Both the position numbers and the translations under genes were made by a program. The notes below the pieces were generated by a model that saw only the letters and a program-made list of their open reading frames with translations, did no database searches and had not been told where the DNA came from. From the NCBI GenBank assembly GCA_016617785.1, contig JADILM010000001.1, forward strand, positions 186,001 through 250,000: DNA of 64,000 nt, read 5' to 3'. This DNA is from Sporobolomyces roseus (lineage: Eukaryota; Basidiomycota; Microbotryomycetes; Sporidiobolales; Sporidiobolaceae). Of the stretch, positions 22,283 to 33,091 are shown piece after piece. The first letter of the stretch is position 1. Every line of letters begins with the position of its first letter.

Positions 22283-22557
22283 TTTTGAGAGTGAGTGAGT
22301 GAGGTGGAGGGAGAAAGTCAAAGATCGGCTCCACCTGCAGACATTGAAATGGGAGTTCCTTACAAAAACTCCGAGGAGCCAAATGTAAGGAATTTTGCCT
22401 TCTGTTTGACCAACTCTCCTTCACCTCGACAAGACTCGACTAGAACTCACTGAATCGACCAGCAGCATCACACATTCAACCCTACTCCCAATCAGCTGAA
22501 CCATACAGCAATCTCAACTCAGCACGGCTTTTTTGATCTCTTTCTTTCAACAAATCC

Positions 22558-24170
22558 ATGTGAGCCTCAACTAGACACTCAGAGTATTTCAGGAAAGGCT
22601 GAGCTGATAGAGAAGGGTATGCAGGCCCGCACCCCAAGCGAACGGGAGCTCTTCCCGAGTACTCGCTTTCACGAGTTCTTCTCATCTCCGACATCGTCTC
22701 GTCCTCTCCCTCCTCTCTAGAAGACCAGTCAGAATAGATCAAATCCGCTCACAAGCATCGGAACCAGGTCTCAAACCATACGAGATCTCATTCTTGCGAT
22801 TAATCGAAAAGTTGTCCCAAGGTTCAAGGTTGGAAATCAGTTATACCGGTACTTCACTCTTGTTCCATCCGGGAACTATCAGTGGTGGATCAGTCATACA
22901 TAATTGCGATCTGGGAAGAAGTATCGGGTGGTATTTGGAACCGTTGTTGGCGATCGCACCGTTTGGAAAGAAGGATCTGAGTTTGACTTTGAGGGGTTTA
23001 ACGACGGATGGAAGGGACGCTAGTGTAGATACGATCAGAACGAGTGGTTTACCACATTTGGCCATGTTCTTGGATACTGAAGGAGTCGAATTACGGGTGA
23101 GTTTTCCGCATTCTTCCCTGCTGCCTTTTTTTTGCGTCAATTCGCTCATCGGGCACTCTTGAACAAACGATAGATAACGAAACGAGGTCATCCACCATCT
23201 GGAGGAGGAGAAGTGACTCTCACTTGTCCGTCAGTGAAAGCCATCAAGTCTGGATTCGATTTCACGAGTATTGGTCGAGTATCAAAGATTCGAGGTATCG
23301 CGTACGTTCGACTGTTCACCTTCGACTGTTTCCTTCTCACGGTTGCTGACAGTCGGCAGCGATGAATCGACTACAGGCATTCAGTCCGTGTTTCGCCTCA
23401 ATTGTCAAATCGATTAGTAGCTGCAGCAAGATCAGTTCTGAATCGATACATTCCCGATGTTTACATCTACACCGACGTGTATCGTGGTGAAGATTCGGGA
23501 AAGTAGGTTGTAGTTCTCCTCTTGTCAGTTCGAAAGACCACTTCTAAATAGTGCCTTCGCTCTCTACTCTAGATCACCCGGATACGCGATCACTCTCCTT
23601 TCCTCCTCCACATCTCACGTCCTTCACTCCTCCGAATCCTCATCATGTCGCCCCTCAACCTCCTCGACCGAGTCCGAATCTACGACCCCTCAAACTCCCG
23701 AAGATCTAGGAATCGAAGCAGCTCGACAACTCTTGAGTGAGATCAGGAGGGGTGGATGCGTGGATCGTGGGTGGGAATGGATCGTTACTACTATGCTAGT
23801 GCTCGGTGGAGAAGATGTTGGAAAAGTCAAAATTGGTGGACCTATGGAAGCTTTCCTGTTAGTCCCCTCTCTCTTTCTTCGCCCAGGCATTTACGAGAAA
23901 GTCTGACTGGAGGAGACGGTGAGAATTTGTAGGATTGAGCATTTACGAGATCTCAAACAATTCTTTGGAACGACGTTCAAGATCAAGCCTATCACTTCTT
24001 CGACCCCTTCTACCGCGACGACGACAGACGAGATGGAAGTCGATCCGGATAACGAAGATGCTATTGCTGCGGGAAGACGGTTGGACAAGGTGTTGGGAGC
24101 GGAGAAGGAAGAGTTCGTGCTGAGTTGCGTAGGGACTGGGTTCGTCAATACGAACAGGAGGGCGGGATAG
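22558..24170 (+). CDS. RCL1: RNA 3'-terminal phosphate cyclase-like protein, 40S assembly factor
   Basis: Six exons: 22558-22559, 22625-23096, 23174-23301, 23377-23502, 23573-23857, 23933-24170, giving 416 residues. The conserved body is clear: HLRHRLVLSLLSRRPVRID, EPGLKPYEISFLRLIEKL, LLFHPGTISGG, KRGHPPSGGGEV, SVRVSPQL, DVYRGEDSGKSPGYAI and GTGFVNT. Rcl1 acts with the GTPase Bms1 in the small-subunit processome and is needed for early pre-18S rRNA cleavage in the nucleolus. The catalytic His of true cyclases is not expected in Rcl1. The frame of the conserved N-terminus has no in-frame ATG upstream. A GTGAGC...GCAG intron joining AT to G creates MPAPQANGSSSRVLAFT, so the start codon appears to be split. 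The product call is secure; the first exon is a prediction. Confidence 0.9.
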
Positions 24171-24459
24171 AGCGTGGATGTATTTGCTTGACACTGGAAG
24201 CATACAGTGCTCGATCGGAACGAGTCAACATGTGAGCGAGAAGAGAGGAGAGTCAAGTTGAACTCTGTATTTGATTCGGAAGACTCGTCAAGGAATCGTC
24301 GTTATGATACTGCAGGTAGACAGATGATACTACGAGACGTAGAAGATACATGATATTGGACAAAAGAGGTCAAGTTCAGCCAGCGACGCGGGAAAATGGA
24401 TTCCTCGTTTGAGTTCTCGAGGGAGCTAAGCCGCCTGCAAAATCGCGAGCCAGGGTGCG

Positions 24460-25080
24460 TCAGGTTGGAGAGAGCGTGATAGACGATGACAGTCTCGACT
24501 TACTCTGCGCAGCAGCGCCATTTAGGGAAGAAGTCAACCATCTTCGCAACTTGCCATCCTTCTGGGATTTCCCCTGCGATGCCTCCTCACCCGCGATTCC
24601 GAGCAAAGGGGTCGAGCCTCGAGTGTGAGCCGGTGTCGCTCTCGATGAAGGAGGGGAAGAGTGACTGTCGAAGATGGAGTAGAATTCGGATAAGATCGAA
24701 GGATCCTCGATTTCGATGTTTGACAAAGTTGAGAATGTTGGCGAGAGAGGGGAAGAAGGGGACACCGAGAGTGAAGGCGAGAGTGAAGGAGGGTATGGCA
24801 TGCAGAGGTGACAGGACGAGGAGGAGGGAGAGTTTGTACGAGAAGGTTCGCAAAAACATTCAAAGTTTGTAGCAGCTTCTCGTCCATGATTCGCCTCTTC
24901 TTCTTCCTCCTCCTCCTCCTCTTGTTCTTCATGCCGCCGAAGTATCGAGGTGAGTTCTGGCTCGGAGACGGAAAAGTCGAAGTAGCTGTTTCTCTTCGGT
25001 TGGACGACTTTCGTCGCAGAGAGGAAACGGGAATAGATTGGTCGAACAGGTTGAGGTTGAACGATCTGAGTCGTGGTCAT
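24460..25080 (-). CDS. Unknown low-complexity protein
   Basis: A single open frame of 206 residues begins at the ATG for MTTTQIVQPQPVRPIYSRFL. The frame is open further upstream but hydrophobic and without a good start. Visible parts are a basic N-terminus with SATKVVQPKRNSYFDF, a run of about ten Glu residues (residues 55-67), two Cys clusters (CFC and CHLC), and Ser/Pro-rich stretches. The ending RRWLTSSLNGAAAQSK is basic. No domain was recognised. The absence of introns is unusual in this window and leaves some doubt, but the frame is long and composition is like neighbouring disordered proteins. Confidence 0.5.
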   Translation of the reverse strand: MTTTQIVQPQPVRPIYSRFLSATKVVQPKRNSYFDFSVSEPELTSILRRHEEQEEEEEEEEEANHGREAATNFECFCEPSRTNSPSSSSCHLCMPYPPSLSPSLSVSPSSPLSPTFSTLSNIEIEDPSILSEFYSIFDSHSSPPSSRATPAHTRGSTPLLGIAGEEASQGKSQKDGKLRRWLTSSLNGAAAQSKSRLSSSITLSPT

Positions 25081-25927
25081 GGTGAGATCGAAAGTGTGTG
25101 GAATGAGCAAGAGCATAATCAAGAGCGACGTTTGAGGGGAGAAGCAAGAGAAAAGCAAAGTAGATCCGAAGAAGGAGCTGAGATTGTTTCGTAAGGAAAT
25201 ACAGACACTGAAGACAATCGCAAGAGTTCTGCGAGCTCGGATTTCAGGTTCATCCTGTCGAGGTCGCGAGGAAGAGAGCAGAAGGAAACCCCTTGTGAAA
25301 CTCCCGCCGTAAAACCGATTAATTTCGAAGGGAAAGCTCAAGGGATCGATCGAAAGGGGTACAAGACACTTTTTGAATCAAAGACAATCATGCATCCCCG
25401 ATAGTGGACGTCCATGCAACGAACAGGAAGCAAGGAGGGCCACAAATGGAATCGAAGTTACAGATGGAGGTACGAAACAAAGAGAGGAAACGAAAATTGT
25501 AATAATTTTGACAAGCTCGTTTGGGAGAGAAGGGTACTGAAGGAGTAACGATACGATTGGGAATAAAGTTCGGAAGAGGGGAATGCAAGGTAACAAATGA
25601 AGAGCCCGGTTCAAAAGGGATGAGGGTAGTTTGGGAAGAAAAAAGACAAGCGGTGAAGCGAACAAAAGAAGGGTACTGATAGGTAGGAAGGCTCTGTCGC
25701 GGCGCGTCTAGGGTAGATGTAGAGTGTCTGTAAGCACTTGAAGAAACGAAACGTCTAGATTGTGAATGCGAAAAGATGGTCGAAGGATTAGGAAGATGAT
25801 GTGAGATGGGGTCGAAAACGAAAGTCGATCTAGGTGATACTGAGTGGAGGGGTATGGAGAGGTTCGCACGTGGGCGGGAGAGAAACAGAAGATGAAGAAG
25901 AGCCTTGGTGTCCAGCGGAACGAGTTC
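25081..25927. other. Intergenic between two minus-strand genes
   Basis: This 847-base gap contains the 5' flank of the short unknown gene at 24460 and the 3' flank of the Ser-rich gene at 25928. Minus-strand open frames at 25378-25665 and 25708-26022 are hydrophobic or low in complexity and were not called. Confidence 0.4.
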
Positions 25928-27446
25928 CTAAGAGAGATGCCACCATTTCCTCTCCTTCTTTTCGGCACCCTGACCCCTCTCCGCTTCGTCACGATAATCG
26001 AATCCTCCATCACCCTCTTCATCAGTCATGAATGGTCTTGGAGGTTTCAACCCAAACTCATCCTCAAAACTCGTATAACTAACGAGGGGAGGTCTCTTTT
26101 TCGCACTCCTCCTCGTTCCTTCTCCCCCTACGTTCAACCCCAGTCCATTTCCACCTTCAGCTGCTTCCCTACTCTGAACAGTCTCCGAAATTTGTCTCCT
26201 CTTCCCCAATCCGAATCCTGAATTCGCCAACAAAGTTGCGGAATCTGCTCTTCGGAGGTGTTGAGCGAGTTCTGAAGGGGTTGGTGGTGCGGGAGGACCA
26301 GGTTTGAGGATTGAAGAGAGACGATTCGAGGATGTGGATGGGGAACAAGGGGTTGATGGAGTTGGGGAAGGGGAAAGTGAGAAGGAAACTTTGCGAGATG
26401 CGGATGCTGAAGGAGGTCGGGAGCGTCGAGAGGGAGGTTTCGAGGGTAGATTCGTGTGGGAGAATGTACGGTACTGGGACGTTGAGGGAGAGACGGGAGA
26501 GGGTAACATGGACATGGGTTCGTCTTCTTCGTGCAGAGGATGGGTTGGAGGTAAATCGGGAAGCGAGATTGTCCCGGTACAATCGAAGAGGTTGGAAGGC
26601 AAACGAGGATTCCGTTCGACGATGGGGAGAGTGAAAGGTTGAGTGTACACCTGTGAGGGAGAAGAGCGTGAGTATATTTATACTAGGTGAGGAAAGGATA
26701 GGTCGCAAACTTACCTCTCTTGATTCATTTCCTTCGTATTCATCGTGAATAAGCGTTCCTTTATCCCTCAAGATCTCGAGCATCTCCTTCGCTCCACTCC
26801 CGCTACCTTCCTCGCCATGAGTATTCCCACTCTTATTTTCGAGCTCGCCTTCGACCACGATCGAAGAGACTTGAAGTGAGGCCTCATTCGCCGAGAGCAA
26901 AGGTGGAGAGGTAGCGAGGCAGAGACGAGAAGGAGATGGAGCGGGAGAAGGTAGAGTCGAGGCGGGACAGAGGAGAGTGGTTGAAAGGGTGAGAGAAGGT
27001 CGTCGAGAAGTCGTCAAGGAAGGGGCAGTCGCTCTGCGAGGCAAGTGTGTGGTACCCGAGGACGTAGACTGCGGGCGACGGGGAATACGTGAGGAGGAGC
27101 GAGACACGGAGGGAGTGGGCGATAATGGACGAAGTGAGGGACACGGAGGAACCTTTTTGGATCCCTTCCTCGAAGTCGCACTCGACAGTGACTGTACTGA
27201 ACGAACCGGGTCAGACTGAGATCTCGAGAAAGTGGGCTTGTCGTCGTCGGTGTTGTCCCGTTTCTCCCGTTTGTGAGTCGATCGAACGAACTCGTCCGAC
27301 GAGAGAGCTCGGTGAATCGCTTCTCCGTCTCGTTCTCCCTCTGTTTCCCGTTTGCTCGCTTTGATCGTGTCTGTCGAATCGGTCGAAGATGAACGAGATG
27401 GCATGAGAGTCGAAGGAAAGGTGGGGGAGTCGGACGGAGACTGCAT
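25928..27446 (-). CDS. Serine/proline-rich disordered protein of unknown function
   Basis: Two exons (27446-26715 and 26650-25928) join in phase 0 across a 64-base intron, giving 484 residues. The sequence is dominated by Ser, Pro, Arg and Thr with many SP and RS dipeptides. The most ordered parts are KEMLEILRDKGTLIHDEYEG at the exon junction, YTQPFTLPIVERNPRLPSN after it, SSILKPGPPAPPTPSELAQH, and the end SYTSFEDEFGLKPPRPF. These conserved-looking short blocks in disordered sequence resemble docking motifs of signalling or cell-cycle regulators, but no family was recognised. The start is the first ATG of the frame. The divergent neighbour is the Ap4A phosphorylase-like gene. Confidence 0.6.
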
Positions 27447-28039
27447 TGATGGAGACTTTTGTGGGAATCGGATGCAGGACGCGTTGTTCGTTCGGATGGA
27501 AATCTGTACTCTCAACGATGCGAGATAGTCAGCTACATGAGCTCCCCTTGCTCATATCGAGCCAAGAGGACCGGGTGAGATGAGATGGAGATTGGGATTT
27601 GGGAAATTCGGGAAATTGAATGTGAAATGAGACAGTTGGCACGTACCTGTACCCCTCCTGACTCTTCTACTGCCTCTCCTAGACTTGTTCACTACTTTCT
27701 ACGCGCCCTCTGTATCCCTGTGATGTGTGAGAGGCAAGTTTGAGGATGGATTCGATGTTGAATGTCAATATCTGAAGGGGGTTCAAAATGGCTTGTAAAG
27801 GAGTTGGGATCCCTCTCTGTCTGTAGGGAAGGTTCTGATAACTGCTTGCGATCTTCTAGTAGTGTTCGTAGGTGGATTGAGTGAGGTGGTTCGCAGTCAA
27901 AGCCTGGAATTGGATTCCTTTCCCTTTTTCCCTCTTCATTCCCTCGGCTCTTGTTGCTCTTGTTCTCCCAAATCCAAAGCAAACTCGAATCTGCATATCG
28001 TGTACCACCAATACTTCATTCTTTCCATTCCTCTCCATC
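27447..28039. other. Divergent promoter region
   Basis: These 593 bases lie between the starts of the Ser-rich gene (minus) and the Ap4A phosphorylase-like gene (plus) and must hold both promoters. The last 150 bases before the plus start are pyrimidine-rich. No specific element was recognised. Confidence 0.45.
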
Positions 28040-29323
28040 ATGCCAGACACTTCAACTTCAATCCCAAACCTCGTCTCACATTCCTTCAAAGACTCGCTCG
28101 ACAAGGATCTCATTCACCTGTACGACTATGAATCAACTTCAAATGTACCACTAGAATCAAACTCGAAAGCGAAACAATTCATTCATGTCGTTCCCGATCT
28201 CGCAACTAAACCCGCCGTCCCTCTCCAGTCAGTCCCACTCTCTCTCTATCTCCCCCTTCATACCTCCGACGATCTTCAGCGATCAGCAGTGTCGGACGAC
28301 GGGCGAAGGAGAAACGATGCTCGTGAATCAGAAGCTTCGACCCGCCTCGTTCTTTCGAATTTCGCACTCAGAAGGCTGAACCCTCATGCACATCCACAGC
28401 ACTCCCGATTTGACCAAACTCACAAAGCGAGATCCTTTCGAAGGTCCAGATTATGGTCCAGGGGAGAAAGTCATGGAAGTCGAGTCGAATGATGGCTCAG
28501 ACTACGCTCTCGTCCACAACATGTACGCCCTCATGCGAGGTGAGCTCTTGTTCACTCCACTCACACTCTTATCAGCAAGACTGACTCTCTGCCTCATACA
28601 GAACACTTCATGGCGATCCCTCACTTTGGTTCTGATCGACCTTTCCGACCGCAAACTTCTGGACTCATCGCATCCGATCTCGAAATCGCTCATCGAGTCG
28701 TGCAATCCTACGCTACACAAAATAGAGACCTCATCTGTTTCTTCAACGGAGGACCTTTGGCCGGAGCGAGTCAACCTCATTTACACATGCAATTCTGTCC
28801 TTTCCAACACGACGTTCCTCCCGTTATGCAGGTCGTCGCAACTTCCGTCGAACTCCCCTTTGGTCAAATCGAGAAACTCCCCCTACCATGGATCACCTAC
28901 TGCACGAAACTCCCAACAGAAGCTTCCCCATCAACTCTCGAATCCCTCTACCAATCCCTCATCTCTGAATCTAAATCCTACCTCTCAACCCTCTCTGATC
29001 CCTCCCTCCTACCTCCATCAGGTCCTAAACGTGATTCCCACAACCTCTTCCTCACCTCAACCCATATGTTCTTGACTCCCCGACGCTCGCGACTCGTAGC
29101 GATCAAACGAGTCCACTCGATCGATCAAGGCAAGAATGGGTTGGGAGGTGGATGGGAGGATGTAGAAGGTGCAGAGAAAGAGATGAGGTTGAGCGTGAAT
29201 GGGTTGAGCGTCGTCGGTTATTGGTATGTTGGGAGTAAGGAGGAGGAAAAGGATCTGAGAGAGTATGGATTGGTCAAGACGTTGAGGGAGTGTGGGTATC
29301 CGAATGAGGAGTATAGAGAGTAG
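28040..29323 (+). CDS. Ap4A phosphorylase / ATP adenylyltransferase-like protein
   Basis: Exons 28040-28227, 28400-28539 and 28602-29323 give 349 residues. Conserved parts are YALVHNMYALMREHFMAIPH, RPQTSGLIASDLEIAHRVVQ, ICFFNGGPLAGASQPHLHMQ with the HxHxQ motif of the HIT-like fold, and a C-terminal domain with HNLFLTSTHMFLTPRRS. Yeast Apa1/Apa2 split diadenosine tetraphosphate into ADP and ATP using phosphate. The first intron, 172 bases, is long for this window, yet joins CA to C in frame with a CTGA-type branch site near its end. A small exon inside it cannot be excluded, since the N-terminal domain looks shorter than usual. Probably cytosolic. Confidence 0.77.
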
Positions 29324-29748
29324 AGGTGATAGAGTCATGGATGGGATATAGACACTGGTTCTGCTGGACCCCCCTTTAGAGATTCATGATCGTTTTTTGA
29401 AAACTATAGAAAGTGATTTCTTCGCAAGACTCGCTTTCACTTCCTTCTCTCGGAATCGACTGTTCTCACTCTCGCTTATCTCCACTCAGGAGAGTGTAAA
29501 CTATGGGATTTGAGCCTCGAATGGTCGTAAAATTGAATCCTTGCGAAGTGTTCAAGTATTTGTGTCCGAAAGTCGACTCACAACCCTTCACTTTCTATCG
29601 CTCAAACTTGCTCAAACCACGCTCGAGCATCTGCAGCACTTATAACATCATCTCACGGTGACCCTCGACATCTCCAGTGCTCGACATTTCCGCACCCAAA
29701 TCTTGATCAATTCGAACTACCCAACATCTCAAGTGGACAGTTGAGAGC
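29324..29748. other. Intergenic 5' flank of cyclin L
   Basis: This 425-base gap contains the 3' flank of the Ap4A phosphorylase-like gene and the promoter of the cyclin gene. It includes TTCTTCGCAAGAC near 29418 and CTTGCGAAGTG near 29532, a word also seen in other gaps. No gene was recognised. Confidence 0.4.
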
Positions 29749-30976
29749 ATGGCTTCCTCGTCTAGACATCTCTCGAACCCTCTAGCACCACTACATGAGC
29801 CTACACCTTCATCGCTAGACGGGATCAACCCAGAATTGGAACGAAAGTTGAGAAGTTGTAAGTCTCTCTCCTCTGAGCCTCTCTTCAAAGACTCGCAGGG
29901 CTGACGAGATGCTAGACTTGCATTGTGGTTGTATTCAGATGGCGCGCTATTGATTCAACAAGCTGGAATCATGTTGAAAGCGTGAGAATTCTTACTTTCA
30001 CTCCTCTGTTCCCGCTCACCCAGACTTGCTGATACGGTTTGCGTAACGAACAGACCTCAAGTAGTAATGTCGACTGCACAAGTACTCTTTCAACGGTTCT
30101 GGTTCGTGACTTCGATGAAACATTTCGGAATAAGGGTAAATTTTCGCTTCTCCCTCTCCTCATCCCGTCGATCCGCTGAGCTGATAACATTCTCTTCTCG
30201 ACGTAGGATATCGGTATGGGCGCTTTGTTCCTCTCTTCAAAACTCGAAGAATCCCCTCTCCGATTACGCGACATTATCAATTCCTATTCCTACTTGATCG
30301 CCCTCACTTCCTACTGTTCTTCTTCACCTTATCCCGATCCCTCGACCTACACTTCTTACGCACCGATGGACTACTTCGCGACCGAGTTCTACGATCTCAA
30401 AGATGCGTTGGTGATTGCAGAAATGCAGATCTTGAAAAGATTGGGATTTCAAACTCAGTGTGGATTACCTTATGGTCATTTGGTCAATTACTTGAAGGTC
30501 CTCGAGTTGAATGGCGAGAAGCAATTGGTCAATATGGCGTGGGGATTCTTGAATGATATGTGAGTCCTCACTCTCTATGCTTCTCGCAGTGTCGATTGAC
30601 CCGGATTGTGCGATTTAGGATGCAAACATCAGCACCCGCTCTCTACCCTCAAGCGACTCTCGCCCTGACAGCAATCTATCTCTCGACTCGACTCGTTTCA
30701 TCTCCCATTTCTCTCCCCCTTTCCTCCCCTTCAACCTGGTGGGAGCTCTTTGACGCATCCGAACAAGATCTCGTACACGTCTCAACGATGCTCGGTGAAA
30801 CTTATCGAGATTGGAATACATCGTTTCCTGGAATCGCGAGGGATCGGAATGGGAAGGAGGAGAAAGTGAACATTTGGAGACAGGCTGGAGGGTTACCGAT
30901 TACAAAGAGAGCGGTGAGGGATACGTTGGAGAAGATGGGAGTGAAAGGGAATGGGAGTGAGAATGGGAAGAAGTAG
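29749..30976 (+). CDS. Cyclin L-type cyclin
   Basis: Five exons (29749-29857, 29939-29981, 30054-30135, 30207-30559, 30619-30976) give 314 residues. The N-terminal cyclin box reads GALLIQQAGIMLKAPQVVMS, VLFQRFWF, IGMGALFLSSKLEESPLRLR, then VIAEMQILKRLGFQ; the second repeat includes AWGFLNDMMQTSAPALYP and ALTAIYLSTRL. This order and wording match cyclin L, the partner of CDK11-type kinases that act in transcription and pre-mRNA splicing in the nucleus. The metazoan RS-rich C-terminus is missing; the protein ends in a short Lys/Gly-rich tail. In an organism with this many introns a splicing-linked cyclin is expected. Confidence 0.85.
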
Positions 30977-31221
30977 GAAATGAGGGGTTTCGAAAGCGGT
31001 AAAATCTATGTTGTTGTACACTGCTGATATCGCTCCTTCAATCGGCGGAGATAAAGCTGGAACCCCGAGCTACCTCTACCGCGTGGTCTCTAATCCCAAC
31101 GGGGCATCAGCTTGAGCTGCTCAGTCCTCTTTCTCTTTCTCAGATCTCCTCCTGCTTACTCTTCTCTTCCTATCCTCGCTGTCATTTTCCTCCGCTCCGA
31201 AAGCTTGCTGGTACCCGCGAC

Positions 31222-32725
31222 ATGATTCATTCTTCTTACCACCGTAGCGTGAGTTCCCCCTCAACTTCAGTCTCTTCAAACAAGTCGCTGATCTGTCGCT
31301 TAGCAACGCTTACCAACAGGTAACTCCGACCGATGCCTACTTCTCACAAGCCTATTGTAGAATGGCCACCAAACTCCTCAATCCCTTTGCGGGTGATCCC
31401 TCCGTGCTCCAATTCCTCCACAGAATGTCGCAAAATCTTGTCGTTCAAGGTCCAACGAAGGACGCTCGAGATTTACCAGGCGAGGCAAACTCTATCCTTA
31501 TGTCAATTCTGCGCTTGCACGCTGAAAGTCTCCATGACGATGACAGCGCTCGGAGTTACAAAATCTTTCGTCGTACCTGGGTTCCCTACTCCAACTGTAC
31601 CTGCCTATCGCAATAAAGAGACACTCAAGAAACCGATCCATCTTTTCACTCGCATGTTTTACAAAGAGAACGAGAACAAGGGGGGGACCAAACAGAACGT
31701 CGATAAATTGTGGCTCGATCGAGCAGTGCTAGATAGTGAGAAAAAAGGATGGCCTTCTTGCGTCGCCTTACCGAGGGCTATCGATGGTCGGAATCTACCT
31801 GACACACGCAGGGCTACGCCAGTCGAAATGGCTGATTATCTCAAGAACGAATGCAAACTGACCAGTGAGTTTTTTCGCCTGTGTCTTTTTTGACGACTCA
31901 ATGACCTCGTCCCGCATATTTAGTCGAGCATGGGTCGAACTATGAGATGTGGCATCAGCTCGACATCAAAGTACACAACTCTGAGCCTACGAACCAGAAG
32001 CATAAAGACGAATTGCGACGAGGAATGCCCGAATCTCCTCTTATCACCTATTTCCGCCTCAACGTCGTCGAGATAGAGACCCTACAAATCATATCTTCGA
32101 GCATCTTTCGATGCGTCATCGTCGAAGAGCGTACGCGCAACGGGATCACACACAGGCCGTGGAGAGGAGCGGATGGAATTGTGAGTCCTCTTTCTGCCGC
32201 CGCTTTCAGGTTAGTCTGGCTGACCTTCTTCGGGACAGAATTACCTTCCTGCTTTGCGACAAATTCTCACAGACGACTACTTCAACGACGACGCTAGTGA
32301 CCAAGAGAGTGTTCGCGAAGAAAGCAGTCCTCTCGCAGGTCATACCGCGCAACGTCGGAACTACAGCGAAGCTTTTGAACCTCCTGTGTCCGTACTGGAC
32401 AATGTGAGTCGAACAATCAGACCAGTTTGATCAGTACTTGCTGACAAAACAATCGAAATGAAGCGACCCGAACCACTTGAATCTTCTCGCCATTCTCGAC
32501 CTCGCCGCGAATCGTATACTCCGTCGATGGTTACACTCGCATCTATAGGTGATTGGTACCGTCCGGTGAGTCAACGCTCGTGCTGAAGCCGTTTCTGCAA
32601 GAGATCTGATTGTGCAATTTATTCTTTAGCCGCCGAATGAACAACATCAACATGCTCTCAGCCATCGTCAACGTCGTATCTACGGTCAATCCCATGCTAT
32701 CTCGCTCCGAACGTCTGGCTTATAG
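31222..32725 (+). CDS. Seven-exon gene of unknown family
   Basis: Exons 31222-31248, 31304-31319, 31361-31864, 31924-32180, 32239-32403, 32464-32565 and 32630-32725 join in frame to 388 residues, all with normal donors and acceptors. The 16-nt exon 2 links a short N-terminus to the main body. The body has a Cys cluster (LCQFCACTL) and the most conserved-looking block, RMFYKENENKGGTKQNVDKL followed by WLDRAVLDSEKKGW, then LPDTRRATPVEMADYLKNEC, YEMWHQLDIKVHN and TYFRLNVVEIETLQI. The C-terminal exons are polar (NDDASDQESVREESSPLAG, then a His/Gln/Arg-rich end). I do not recognise the family. Consistent phases over six introns argue that it is a real, intact gene. The start could lie further upstream. 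Confidence 0.6.
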
Positions 32726-33091
32726 TTGCAGTTATGTTGTCCTCTTCGTCGAAATGCAGTCAGTTTTCGTTTTCCTCGAATCCTCATACTCCATCGGAGA
32801 GTTGTCGTCGCGGTCAGAAGCGCAGGAGCTCGAGAATAAATCAACTTCGACTTCACTCGAGGCTTGCGAAGTTCGACTGAAGGAACGCAAGGTTGCGAAG
32901 AAAGGCTTTCGCAAGAATTTCTGAACGAATTTCGACATTTTTCCAGATAAATCTGCTGGTCTCGCTCTGATCTTGATCTTGATCTGTAGCTCTCTGTCGT
33001 CCTCTAGCCTCTAGTCCAGAAGTTCGAAGCAGAAAATGTTGATCGAGATTTATTTCTCCTCCTCTTCCTCCTCCAGCACTTGACGAGGTGT
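32726..33091. other. Intergenic upstream of histidyl-tRNA synthetase
   Basis: These 366 bases hold the 3' flank of the unknown gene and the HTS1 promoter. An inverted pair GGTTGCGAAGAAAGGCTTTCGCAAG lies at about 32890-32914. The leader just before the start contains TCCTCCTCTTCCTCCTCC. No gene was called. Confidence 0.4.

Noticed and set aside
26304..26642. Plus-strand frames of 107-112 codons antisense to the Ser-rich gene
   Set aside because: They mirror the Ser/Arg-rich minus frame, with Glu/Gly/Arg composition expected from its complement.
32181..32209. A 29-base intron (GTGAGT...TTTCAG) in the unknown seven-exon gene
   Set aside because: Far below the minimum intron size seen here; a 58-base intron to 32238 with a CTGAC branch site keeps the frame better.
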